From Algibacter_G agarivorans (GTDB lineage Bacteria; Bacteroidota; Bacteroidia; Flavobacteriales; Flavobacteriaceae): DNA of 64,000 bases. The position numbers and the translations under genes were made by a program. Numbering within the stretch: position 1 is the stretch's first letter; every line of letters starts with the position of its first letter. The stretch lies in contig NZ_BAABJJ010000029.1 of NCBI RefSeq assembly GCF_039543245.1, positions 124,001 to 188,000 of the forward strand, in the 5' to 3' direction. Shown here piece by piece: positions 1-7,600 of this stretch. The notes beneath the pieces are model-generated. The model was not told the DNA's origin. It did not search any database and was given only the letters and a program-made list of their open reading frames with translations.

Positions 1-44
1 ATTTTAGAAGAATCAAATAAACGTTTAATTTAATACTTATAACC

Positions 45-494
45 ATGGCACTAAATTTCAATCAATACGCTGCAGAAGGCAATACGTTCATCAAACAGTA
101 TGCTAAAGAGATAGGTCTTTCTGAGAATCCAGAGAGTGCAGGTCGAATACTGAGTTCTATTTTGCATGGTTTGCGTTCAATAATCTCAGTTGAGGAATCA
201 TTACAGTTCATTGCTCAGCTTCCCATGTTTTTGAAAGCCGTTTACGTAAACGGATGGACTATTAAGGCAAAAAAGGAAAGAGTGAAAAATGTAGAGGAGT
301 TTATCGACCTCATAAGATCACTAGACGGTAAAACGTCATTGTACGATTTTGAGTCGGATGAGGTTGCTGAAGATTATATACACGCTACGTTCTTAATTTT
401 GAGAACGTATGTTTCCAGAGGGGAGATGGAGGATATTAAAGCCGAGTTGCCAAAACGATTGAAAGGACTTATTTTCGATCATGTTTTCATCTAA
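45..494 (+). CDS. DUF2267 family protein
   Basis: A 149-residue soluble protein that matches the DUF2267 pattern: an all-helical N-terminal module (about residues 10-75, with the SAGRILSSILHGLRSIIS helix and the QLPMFLKAVYVNGW stretch) followed by a second helical module ending in LPKRLKGLIF. No signal peptide or membrane segment. The family has no established biochemical role; members often sit beside Hsp20, universal stress and phosphoribosyltransferase genes in stress islands, and this copy does too. The ATG at 45 is the first in frame. The 44 bases before it include an AT-rich TAATTTAA at 26-33 that could be the -7 element of an island promoter whose activator site lies outside the window. 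Family assignment is by recognition of conserved segments; the function is unknown. Confidence 0.8.
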   Translation: MALNFNQYAAEGNTFIKQYAKEIGLSENPESAGRILSSILHGLRSIISVEESLQFIAQLPMFLKAVYVNGWTIKAKKERVKNVEEFIDLIRSLDGKTSLYDFESDEVAEDYIHATFLILRTYVSRGEMEDIKAELPKRLKGLIFDHVFI

Positions 495-563
495 AAGAGA
501 GAAGATATGGGTTTTGCTTTTACGTTCTTTTATCTTAGGTATTTTCTTTTTTTGGAATTCTAT

Positions 564-575
564 TGATTCAGATCA
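564..575 (+). promoter_or_regulatory. candidate CRP-like site upstream of the OmpA-type gene (weak member)
   Basis: TGATTCAGATCA fits the TGA-N6-TCA dyad seen at the other island promoters and is followed by TTTAAAA, close to the usual TCATTTTA extension. At the standard offset of 35 the -7 position reads TTCCTTTA, a poor match to TAnnTTnR, so this is the weakest member of the set. Confidence 0.35.
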
Positions 576-661
576 TTTAAAACTTTGGCTTTTATGAGTT
601 CCTTTACAAGGAAATAGAAAAAGTCAAGATGAGTTCTCGGACAAACTATAAATTTAAAAAG

Positions 662-1513
662 ATGAAACCACTAAAATTTACAACTATATTATGTACTGCC
701 TTTTTGATATCCTGTGTAAGTCAAAAAAAATATGCAGATTTACAAAACAGGGCTGAACTCTGCGAAAATGACTTAAAAACTTGTGCAAACGAGCGATTGA
801 TATTAGAAACTAATTTGGCGAATGAAAAAAATAAGACAAAAAGCGCGGAACAACAAGTCGAATATTTTAAAAGCACAAACACCAATCTAATGGAAACATT
901 ATCGGATCTTTCTGTGGTAAGCAAGTCTGGAGCCGAGAGTATTAAAAAATCCATAGAAGCTTTAAATGAGCAGAAAAAGTATATAAAAGATTTAACCAGC
1001 TCTATGCAAAGGAAAGACTCTATTAATCTGGCATTGGTCATGAATCTCAAAAGATCCTTATATGATTTTGATGATGAAGATATTAATATAGAAGTAAAAA
1101 AAGGAGTTGTCTATGTTTCGATATCAGACAAAATGCTATTTAAATCAGGGAGTTATACTATTAATGAAAAGGCCAAAGCGGTTATTGGCAAGATTGCTAA
1201 AATATTTAATGACCATACTGAGCTAGATATTCTTGTTGAAGGACATACGGATACAGTACCAATTCATACAACATGTATGGAAGATAATTGGGATTTGAGT
1301 GCTAAAAGAGCGACTTCTATTGTGAGATTAATGCAAACCACATTTGATGTGAAGCCAGAGCGAATGACTGCAGGTGGACGTTCTGAATATGTGCCAAAAA
1401 CGACAAATGAAACACCCGAAGGACGAGCCATTAACCGCAGAACGGAAATAATTATTTTACCAGAGCTAGATCAGTTTTTTAAGCTTTTAGAACCACCAAT
1501 CACGAAAAATTAA
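662..1513 (+). CDS. OmpA-family outer-membrane lipoprotein
   Basis: A peptidoglycan-associated lipoprotein. Residues 1-18 from this start form a lipoprotein signal with a LISC lipobox (Cys18). The middle (about 25-145) is a charged helical, coiled-coil-like spacer. The C-terminal about 120 residues are an OmpA/MotB domain, with GHTDTVP, DLSAKRA and the terminal GRAINRRTEI segment that contacts diaminopimelate in the family. It probably tethers the outer membrane to the wall. The reading frame opens earlier, with an ATG at 629 that would add 11 basic residues. I prefer 662 because it gives a compact lipoprotein signal, but the AAGGAAA upstream of 629 keeps that start possible. A weak CRP-like site lies at 564-575. 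Confidence 0.85.
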   Translation: MKPLKFTTILCTAFLISCVSQKKYADLQNRAELCENDLKTCANERLILETNLANEKNKTKSAEQQVEYFKSTNTNLMETLSDLSVVSKSGAESIKKSIEALNEQKKYIKDLTSSMQRKDSINLALVMNLKRSLYDFDDEDINIEVKKGVVYVSISDKMLFKSGSYTINEKAKAVIGKIAKIFNDHTELDILVEGHTDTVPIHTTCMEDNWDLSAKRATSIVRLMQTTFDVKPERMTAGGRSEYVPKTTNETPEGRAINRRTEIIILPELDQFFKLLEPPITKN

Positions 1514-1562
1514 ATTGATTAATGATCTATACTCATAAAATAATTAAAAAAAATGCTCAGAC

Positions 1563-1605
1563 TGACCTAGGTCATTTTATACTCTAAAAAGCCGTTGTAA
1601 ATTAG
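1563..1605 (+). promoter_or_regulatory. CRP-like activator site plus -7 element, promoter of RNA unit 1
   Basis: Perfect palindrome TGACCTAGGTCA at 1563-1574, followed directly by TTTTATA. The -7 element TAAATTAG is at 1598-1605, beginning 35 nt after the first base of the dyad, exactly as at the hsp20, general-stress, MscS, PRTase and esterase promoters. A start near 1611 would put the dyad centre at about -42, the class II activator position. Confidence 0.7.
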
Positions 1606-1610
1606 TAACA

Positions 1611-2000
1611 TATTTACGGATAAAAAGTTCTTTGAAATTTTAAAATATAGGTTTTTGGTGTAGTAATACATTACTAACCTTGGTATCATAGTGTTTTTTG
1701 AAAGCTTTAAGCTTGTTGTGTTAGCTTCGTAAAGAAGCGAATGCAATATCGATTAAGCCTGTAAAGAATGCTTTGATCCAGTAATCTGGGACATTTAGAT
1801 GTCCCAGATTATTTTAAAAACATTGGTTATATATGGCTGTAAAGCAATGGTAACCATTATGAAGCGATTTAATTTGTTTTACCAAGATTGATGTTTTTAA
1901 AAATTCCAGAAATGGAAGATTTGATGGGTTGGTTGGATGTACGGATAAAATGAATCGTTTCAAAAGGAAACTGGAAGTTTCGGCTTCCAGTTTCTATTTT
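1611..2000 (+). ncRNA. structured non-coding RNA, copy 1 of a tandem pair
   Basis: About 390 nt between a predicted promoter (1563-1605) and an intrinsic terminator (1967-2000), without a convincing long reading frame. From about 1628 to 1880 it aligns with 2083-2330, and similarity begins close to both predicted transcription starts. Hairpins visible: GCTTC/GAAGC at 1724-1728/1734-1738; a 13-bp stem at 1782-1794/1799-1811 with loop TTAG; TGGTTA/TAACCA enclosing a smaller stem around 1823-1856. Compared with copy 2 the stems vary in a base-pair-preserving way, which argues for a selected RNA structure. It lacks the signatures of tmRNA, RNase P RNA and SRP RNA, and I do not see the single long bulged rod of 6S RNA. 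Role unknown; a regulatory RNA induced with the stress regulon is an inference. The 5' end is predicted, not observed. Confidence 0.6.
1967..2000 (+). terminator. intrinsic terminator of RNA unit 1
   Basis: An 11-bp stem, GAAACTGGAAG at 1967-1977 pairing with CTTCCAGTTTC at 1984-1994, loop TTTCGG, followed by TATTTT. Confidence 0.75.
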
Positions 2001-2031
2001 AATTGATTATTTAAGATAAAACGTTCATTAC

Positions 2032-2074
2032 TGATTTATGTCATTTGTTCTTTTGTCTTACTGCTTTAAATTGG
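2032..2074 (+). promoter_or_regulatory. CRP-like activator site plus -7 element, promoter of RNA unit 2
   Basis: TGATTTATGTCA at 2032-2043, followed by TTTGTTC, with the -7 element TAAATTGG at 2067-2074, again 35 nt from the first base of the dyad. The site lies just after terminator 1, so the second RNA has its own promoter rather than being a processed tail of the first. Confidence 0.6.
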
Positions 2075-2079
2075 CATTA

Positions 2080-2436
2080 TAATTCTTTGAAATCACATAG
2101 GTTCTTGGTGTGAGATCAAGCACCAGACTATAGGTCGCAAACAGTTCTTAAAAGCTTTAAGCGTATCGTGTTGACTTTGTAGCGAAGTATATATAATACG
2201 TATTAAGTCTGTAAAGAGCATTTTGCACCAGTAATCTGGGACATTTAGGTGTCCCAGGTTATCATAAAACATTGGTTATATATTGCTGTAAAGCAATTGT
2301 AACCAGTATGAAGCGATTTAATTTGTTTATATAAAAATTGAGGTATTCTAATGTTAGAAAAGGAATATTTTGATTGGAAGTATAAATGAAATTAGTTTCT
2401 TCAGAGAAAACGGGAAGTGTAAGCTTCCCGTTTTTT
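2080..2436 (+). ncRNA. structured non-coding RNA, copy 2 of a tandem pair
   Basis: About 357 nt, homologous to the RNA at 1611-2000 and with the same architecture: own CRP-like promoter, shared 5' stretch TTCTTTGAAAT, hairpins, and an intrinsic terminator at 2407-2436. Matching stems: ACTTT/GAAGT at 2174-2178/2184-2188 (the copy 1 G-C closing pair is A-U here and the top C-G is U-G); 2232-2244/2249-2261, in which two pairs have become G-U wobbles but the 13-bp stem is kept; ATTGC/GCAAT in the third hairpin, which is better paired than in copy 1. The downstream neighbour 2464-2955 is convergent, so the transcript is isolated. Function unknown; ends are predicted from promoter and terminator motifs. 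Confidence 0.6.
2407..2436 (+). terminator. intrinsic terminator of RNA unit 2
   Basis: An 11-bp stem, AAAACGGGAAG at 2407-2417 with CTTCCCGTTTT at 2424-2434, loop TGTAAG, ending in a run of six T. Its loop-proximal GGAAG/CTTCC matches terminator 1. Confidence 0.8.
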
Positions 2437-2463
2437 AGTTTAGCGCTTTTTAAAATTAGAAAC

Positions 2464-2955
2464 CTAGATAGGTCTGTTTAGGATCGTATCCAATTCGTAT
2501 AATTCATTATCATACCCTCTTAAAATCAATAGATAACTATTATTGTTCAACATTTTTAAATAGGTTGAAGCTTGTATTTCGCTAACCCCCAATCCTCTAA
2601 AAATAGCATAGGGTCCAGCTGATAAAGTTGCCAAAGATTTACCATTTATTTCATGAAGAAAAGTGGATGCTAATGGGCCTGCAATAAATACATTGCCAAT
2701 TTCAGGATTATTAAAGCAGCCAAAATTAGCGGTGCCCCCCAATAGCCTTTTCCAATATGTATTTATAGTGTTCTTATTTGTAATGGTATTTTCCTGGTCT
2801 GAATTATACTGAGATACTTTTCCAAGAATTGAAATTTGAAGCTGTAAATCCGTTCTGTTTATAATGTGTTGCAATACCTTTTCTAGTTGCCATAGATATT
2901 GGTACGCTTTAAAGTGAACGTATTTTTGTTTTATATAGTAACTTTTAGAAATCAT
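2464..2955 (-). CDS. general-stress-like protein (DUF1269/YflT-like C-terminal half)
   Basis: 163 residues, no signal peptide. The first about 60 residues are an amphipathic helical segment of no recognised type. Residues 90-160 (GNVFIAGPLASTFLHEINGK, then GLGVSEIQASTYLKML and SYLLILRG) resemble the C-terminal pattern of small general-stress proteins of the DUF1269/YflT kind: a GPL-A start, a short Gly-Ala helix, a GLG-E-A-Y helix and a final strand. The usual glycine zipper is partly replaced by polar residues, so the match is distant. A strong CRP-like promoter at 2990-3032 places the predicted start of transcription about 30 nt before the ATG. It lies between the RNA pair and the REC-CRP regulator gene, convergent with the former. 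Family call moderate, function unknown. Confidence 0.55.
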   Translation of the reverse strand: MISKSYYIKQKYVHFKAYQYLWQLEKVLQHIINRTDLQLQISILGKVSQYNSDQENTITNKNTINTYWKRLLGGTANFGCFNNPEIGNVFIAGPLASTFLHEINGKSLATLSAGPYAIFRGLGVSEIQASTYLKMLNNNSYLLILRGYDNELYELDTILNRPI

Positions 2956-2989
2956 TTTAATAAAAATATTTCATAGCATTATTGTTATA

Positions 2990-3032
2990 CTAATATAGCA
3001 ACGCTTGTGTGCATTGAAAATGATGCAAGTCA
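2990..3032 (-). promoter_or_regulatory. CRP-like activator site plus -7 element, promoter of the general-stress-like gene
   Basis: Read on the minus strand: TGACTTGCATCA (3032-3021) followed by TTTTCAA, then the -7 element TATATTAG at 2997-2990, offset exactly 35. Predicted start near 2984, a leader of about 30 nt to the ATG at 2955. Confidence 0.65.
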
Positions 3033-3061
3033 ATTGAAAAATCATTTCTTTTTAAACCAGT

Positions 3062-4132
3062 TCAATTAAAAACCACAATATTTTCTAGTGCTTTTTTATC
3101 TTTAATTTTAATTTTTCTGCCAGATCCAATTGTTATTAAACCTTCATCTTTAAGCTCGGTTAGCATGCGTATAGATGTTTCTGTTGCTGTTCCAACCAGA
3201 CCTGCAAAATCTTCTCTGGCAATACTGATACCCTCATTTTCTTCGCTCGTTAAAATTCTTTTTTTGTGTAAATCCAGTAATGCTTTTGCTACACGTTGGC
3301 GCACTGTAGCATAAGCCATGCTTACTAACTTTTCTTGTACTTCAACCAAATCATTAGATATTAAATTTACAAACTTATTAGAGACGGCTTTATTGCCGTG
3401 TATGAGTGTTAAAAAATCTAATTGCGGTATTTCGTATAGTGCTGCATCCTCGAGTACAGAAGCAGATTCAATATAAGTTCTATGGTCTGTCAATAAAGAT
3501 AACTGCCCTATAAAATCTCCCGAACCATATAAGCCGGTTACAAATTCTTTACCTCTTTCGGTGGTTTTATATGTTTTTATGGCACCACTTTCAATAAAAT
3601 ACAAAGAATTGGCAGTATCACCTTCCATAAAAACCAAGTCTTTCTTTTGATATATTTTTGGCGTAAAATCTCTTGATAAATGTTCCAAATCTAAATAGGC
3701 TGAAGCTTCTTCAATAAATTTGGAGACACCTTCAATATTTCTGGAAAACTCTTTTTTTAAGAAATCGTGCTTTTTTAAACGGCAGTCTATAGCTTCTAAT
3801 AATTCATTGTCCGTAAAGGGTTTGGTTAAATAATCGTCGGCACCTAGATTCATGCCTTTTCTCATATCGATTTTTTCTGTTTTGGCTGTTAGAAATATAA
3901 ATGGAATCTGTGATGTATTGCTATGTTCCCTTAATGTTTTAAGCACTTCATAACCATCTAATTCTGGCATCATAATATCACATATTATAATGTCTGGATG
4001 TTGTTGTTTAGCGATTTCCACACCAACTTTACCATTCTGGGCAGTCAAGACTTTATAGTCTGCCATTTCGAGAATATCCGCAGTGTTTTCACGAACATCC
4101 ACATTATCTTCAATAATCAGTATTTTTTTCAT
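3062..4132 (-). CDS. response regulator with CRP/FNR-type DNA-binding output (REC-cNMP-HTH)
   Basis: 356 residues in three domains. Residues 1-120 are a receiver with the full phosphorylation pocket (Glu8/Asp9, phospho-acceptor Asp52, Thr82, Lys104 in KPF). Residues 145-265 are a cNMP-binding-type beta-barrel (VFMEGDTANSLYFIESGAI, GDFIGQLSLL). Residues 270-350 are a Crp winged helix with recognition helix ATETSIRML; Glu318 and Arg322 occupy the positions that read the G of TGA in CRP and FNR. The FNR iron-sulfur cysteine cluster is absent (only Cys51 and Cys117), so input is probably phosphorylation rather than oxygen directly. It is the only CRP-type protein in the window and the obvious candidate to bind the TGA-N6-TCA sites around it. 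Its own 503-bp upstream gap has no such site, so it does not look autoregulated. The PAS/LOV kinase at 4636-8280 is the likely partner. Confidence 0.9.
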   Translation of the reverse strand: MKKILIIEDNVDVRENTADILEMADYKVLTAQNGKVGVEIAKQQHPDIIICDIMMPELDGYEVLKTLREHSNTSQIPFIFLTAKTEKIDMRKGMNLGADDYLTKPFTDNELLEAIDCRLKKHDFLKKEFSRNIEGVSKFIEEASAYLDLEHLSRDFTPKIYQKKDLVFMEGDTANSLYFIESGAIKTYKTTERGKEFVTGLYGSGDFIGQLSLLTDHRTYIESASVLEDAALYEIPQLDFLTLIHGNKAVSNKFVNLISNDLVEVQEKLVSMAYATVRQRVAKALLDLHKKRILTSEENEGISIAREDFAGLVGTATETSIRMLTELKDEGLITIGSGRKIKIKDKKALENIVVFN

Positions 4133-4635
4133 CGAAAAACTATTTATTTGTTTTCAAGTAAAAGAGAACCTCATGATTTCTTTCTCTTTTTGTATGTCAC
4201 TAAATAGTGTTGACCATTTTAGTTATTTATTCATTTTTTTCTTTAACACGCCTAAAGTCCTTTACCATTGATGTGTTTTTTTAAACTCTTTGTTTGTCAG
4301 CTTGTTAATAAACACCCTTAAGGGCTTCGCTCGGTAATTTCTAAACAAAATATATTTTGTTTCTCATTAACCCTCAAGGGGACAATTCAAACCAAGAAGC
4401 ATAACGTAGCGTTTAAAAAACGACTCCGTAAACTATCTTTGATATTGTTTGTAACTCATTTTGTATCAATTTGTTAAAAAAAATCGTTGTGCCCTAAAAG
4501 AGGTGATAACAAAAATTCATTTTACGTTATTCCGACGGCTTACGAAATTTTTTTTATCGGGTCTCAAGGGAAAACTACTCATGACTGATTACTCAAAACC
4601 TATAATTCATCTTTATTTCTATCTTCTCTAAACTA
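4133..4635. other. 503-bp gap between regulator and kinase genes
   Basis: No reading frame of note. It holds the promoter region of the regulator gene (no clear TAnnTTTG), a short interspersed repeat at 4343-4385, and otherwise AT-rich sequence. The kinase message must end in the 4500-4635 part; no strong intrinsic terminator is visible. Confidence 0.5.
4343..4385 (+). repeat. interspersed repeat family B, copy 1
   Basis: A 43-nt element: a palindromic AAACAAAATATATTTTGTTT followed by CCTCAAGGGGACAA. A second copy of equal length with a few substitutions and a one-base shift lies at 53797-53839. Both are intergenic. Confidence 0.5.
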
Positions 4636-7600
4636 TCAATTCATAATTGGTAGTTCAACCCAAAAGGTTGTGCCTATATTCAATCTACTTTTAAATCCAA
4701 TTATTCCTCCCAAGAGCTCTGTATAGTGTTTCACGATATTTAACCCTAATCCTGTGCCTTCAATATTAATAGCGTTGTTTGCTCTAAAAAAACGTTCAAA
4801 TAAATGCTTTTGTTCTTCTTCCGGAATACCAATCCCTTGGTCTGTAATTTGTATTAAAATATGATTTTGGTGTTGCAATATTTTAAAATCTATATTTGAA
4901 TTTTCTGGAGAATATTTTGATGCATTGGACAAGAGGTTGGTAATTATATGGCGGAATAGCTTAGCATCTAAATTTAGGAAAAGCTCATCTCTAGGAGTGC
5001 TTAAAATAATATGTTGCCCTTTTTTTAAGCTCACTTTACTTTCCTCAACAAAAACCTTAGCTAAATTAATTAGATCAATATGTTCTTTTATAGCAGCTAT
5101 TTTTCCTTCTTCTAATTTACTTAATGAGAGGAAGTCGTTTAAGATGGTTACAAGATGTTTTACATTCTTCTCTATTTGAACAACATACTTTTCTCTTTTA
5201 AGCTCCTGTCCAGGTTCATTTTGTTTAGCTATTAAAATGGCAGAGGTAAGTATGGCACTTAATGGTGTTCTAAATTCGTGAGAAGCCATCGAGATAAAAC
5301 GCGACTTTAATTCGTTTAATTCCTTTTCTTTTTTCAGTGCTTTTTGTATGTTAAACTCTATTTCCTTTTGTTGCGAAATATCGCTGTAAACTAACAAAGC
5401 ATTGCTTCTATCAAGGTTTTCGTCGAGCAAAGGTGCGGTGTTTACCGAGAAATATCTGTTTTTGTATTTAGTTTCAAAAGAGAGGTGCTTTCCAGATAGT
5501 GTTTTAACAATATCACCTTTTATTCTTACTTTTCGTTCTTCAGAAAAAACAAAAATATCATCAATCGATATACCTTCAAAAATAAACGGTTTTAAGCCTA
5601 CTTCAGCTAAAGCTTCTCCTTCGGCCAATACTATTTGAAAGTTTTTGTCTACTACTGTAATAAATCCTCTCGGGAAATTTTTGGCCACTTCAGAGACAAG
5701 GGCCTTGCTTAGCAAAGCATTTTTTTCGGCTTGTTCTGTGATTAGTATTTGGTCTTCTAGATCTAAATTAGATTCTACTAATTGTTTAACCGTTGCCATA
5801 ACTTCCTTAGTACGTTGTTGTACTTTTTCTTCTAATTTATGGGCATACTGTTCTAATTGAGTTTTGCTGTCCTTTAGCGAGATAGTATTGTAGTGTTTTT
5901 CTATGGCAATACTTGCTAAATAGGTCATGTCTAAAATGATTTCCTTTTCTTTCTTTAAAGGTTCTCTAGGGTGTTTGTTATAGATGGCAAACGTACCCAA
6001 TACTTGGTTGGTAGATGACATAATTGGATATGCCCAACAAGATCTTAAACCGTTTTTTAAAGCTATGTCCTTATAATTTTTCCAAAGGCTATTGTTTTTA
6101 ATATCTGCTACAATGATTTCTTTTTTCAAAAAAGCAGCGGTACCGCAAGAGCCTACTTTTGGTCCAATGCTAATACCTTCAATAAAATCACTAAAGTCTT
6201 TAGGTATATGTAGTGCCGCTAATTTGTGCAGGGTTTTTGACTTTTTATCTAGTAGCAAAACGGAGGCCATACCGTCTTCAAGATGTGTTTCAACCGTTTC
6301 TATAATGTTGTTGCAAATCTGTGTTATGGGTCTGTCTTTGGTTATGAGTTCCAGTATTCTCCTGATTTGATCCTTAAGTTTTTCTTGTTTTATCCTATTG
6401 GAAACATCATTTTGTACACCAATAAAGTGTGTTAGTTGTTGCGCTTCATTCTTAACAGGTGTTATGGTAAGCTCATTCCAGAATAAAGTGCCGTCTTTTT
6501 TGTAATTACGTAATACAACATGACAAGTTTCTCCATGTTTTATAGCGTTTCTCATGATGGCAATTTCCTTTTGGTCTCGGTCATCATTTTGCAGAAAATT
6601 ACAGTTTCTACCATATACTTCTTTTTTGGTGTAACCGGTTACTTTTTCGAAGGCATCGTTACAATACGTAATGGGTAAATTGGGGTTTTGTGCATCGACA
6701 ATAAGGATACTGTTATCTGCAGCTTCTAATGCACGACTTCTAATTTGTAGTAATTTTGTTTTAGCATTCAAATCTGTAACATCGCGTGCTATGCTTAATG
6801 TTTTATTATCTGCAAGTGGTACAAAACGAACATCTAAATCTACTAATCCTTTCATAGAATTTACAGTCATCTGAAGCATTTCCATGTGTTTGGTTTTTCT
6901 AACTTTTGCCAGTTTATTACTAATTTGTTTTGCTATGTCGCTAGGCAATACCTCTTTAATGTTTTTACCTATAAGGTCTTCTACGGGTGCGTTTAATAAA
7001 CTGGGATTTGAGGCGTGAATTTCTAATAAGTTTACATTTTCATCATGGACAAAAAATAAATCTGGCAAAGCATTTAAAATGGCATTACTTCTTATTTCTG
7101 CTATACCAATGTCTCGTTCCAGGTTTTTGTTTTCGGTTACATCTCTAACAATGGTTAAAATCTTATGGTCATTCATAAGAACCATGCGAGCCTCATAATG
7201 GTTCATGTCTTTTTTGCCTTTAGCGCAATATTCTGCAAGTTGCATCTCTCCAGATTCCTTTAGCTTTTGGTGAGCCGTTTTAAATGAGTTATACACATGC
7301 GGCGGCAGCACTTTTTCCATGTGTAAGCCAATGAATTTTTTGGGTGGCATAAATAATTTTTCTGGAGTGTTGCAATACCAATCAAGATACTCACCTTTTC
7401 GATTTTGTATGAAAATCATATCTGGAATGGCTTCAAGCAAAGCTTTGGTTCTAGCTTGGTTTTCTTTTAAGGCGAGTTCCTGTTCTTTTTGAGCGGTTAC
7501 ATCTGTAATAAAACCCTCTATAGCTTCTAAATTTCCATTTTTGTCAAATATCCCTCGACCTAGTTCATGTAAATATTTTATTCTGCCCTTTTTATCGGTA

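Noticed and set aside
721..1050. 109-residue frame on the minus strand inside the OmpA-type gene
   Set aside because: It lies wholly opposite a clearly functional gene, is rich in Phe, Ser and Leu as expected from antisense of Lys/Glu codons, and has no family resemblance.
1611..2436. Tandem RNAs as 6S RNA, tmRNA or RNase P RNA
   Set aside because: The tag-coding frame and tRNA-like ends of tmRNA and the conserved core of RNase P RNA are absent. The fold is several separate hairpins, not the single bulged rod of 6S RNA.
4133..4635. Autoregulatory CRP-like site upstream of the REC-CRP gene
   Set aside because: I read every TGA in this gap on both strands and none is followed by TCA at the required spacing.
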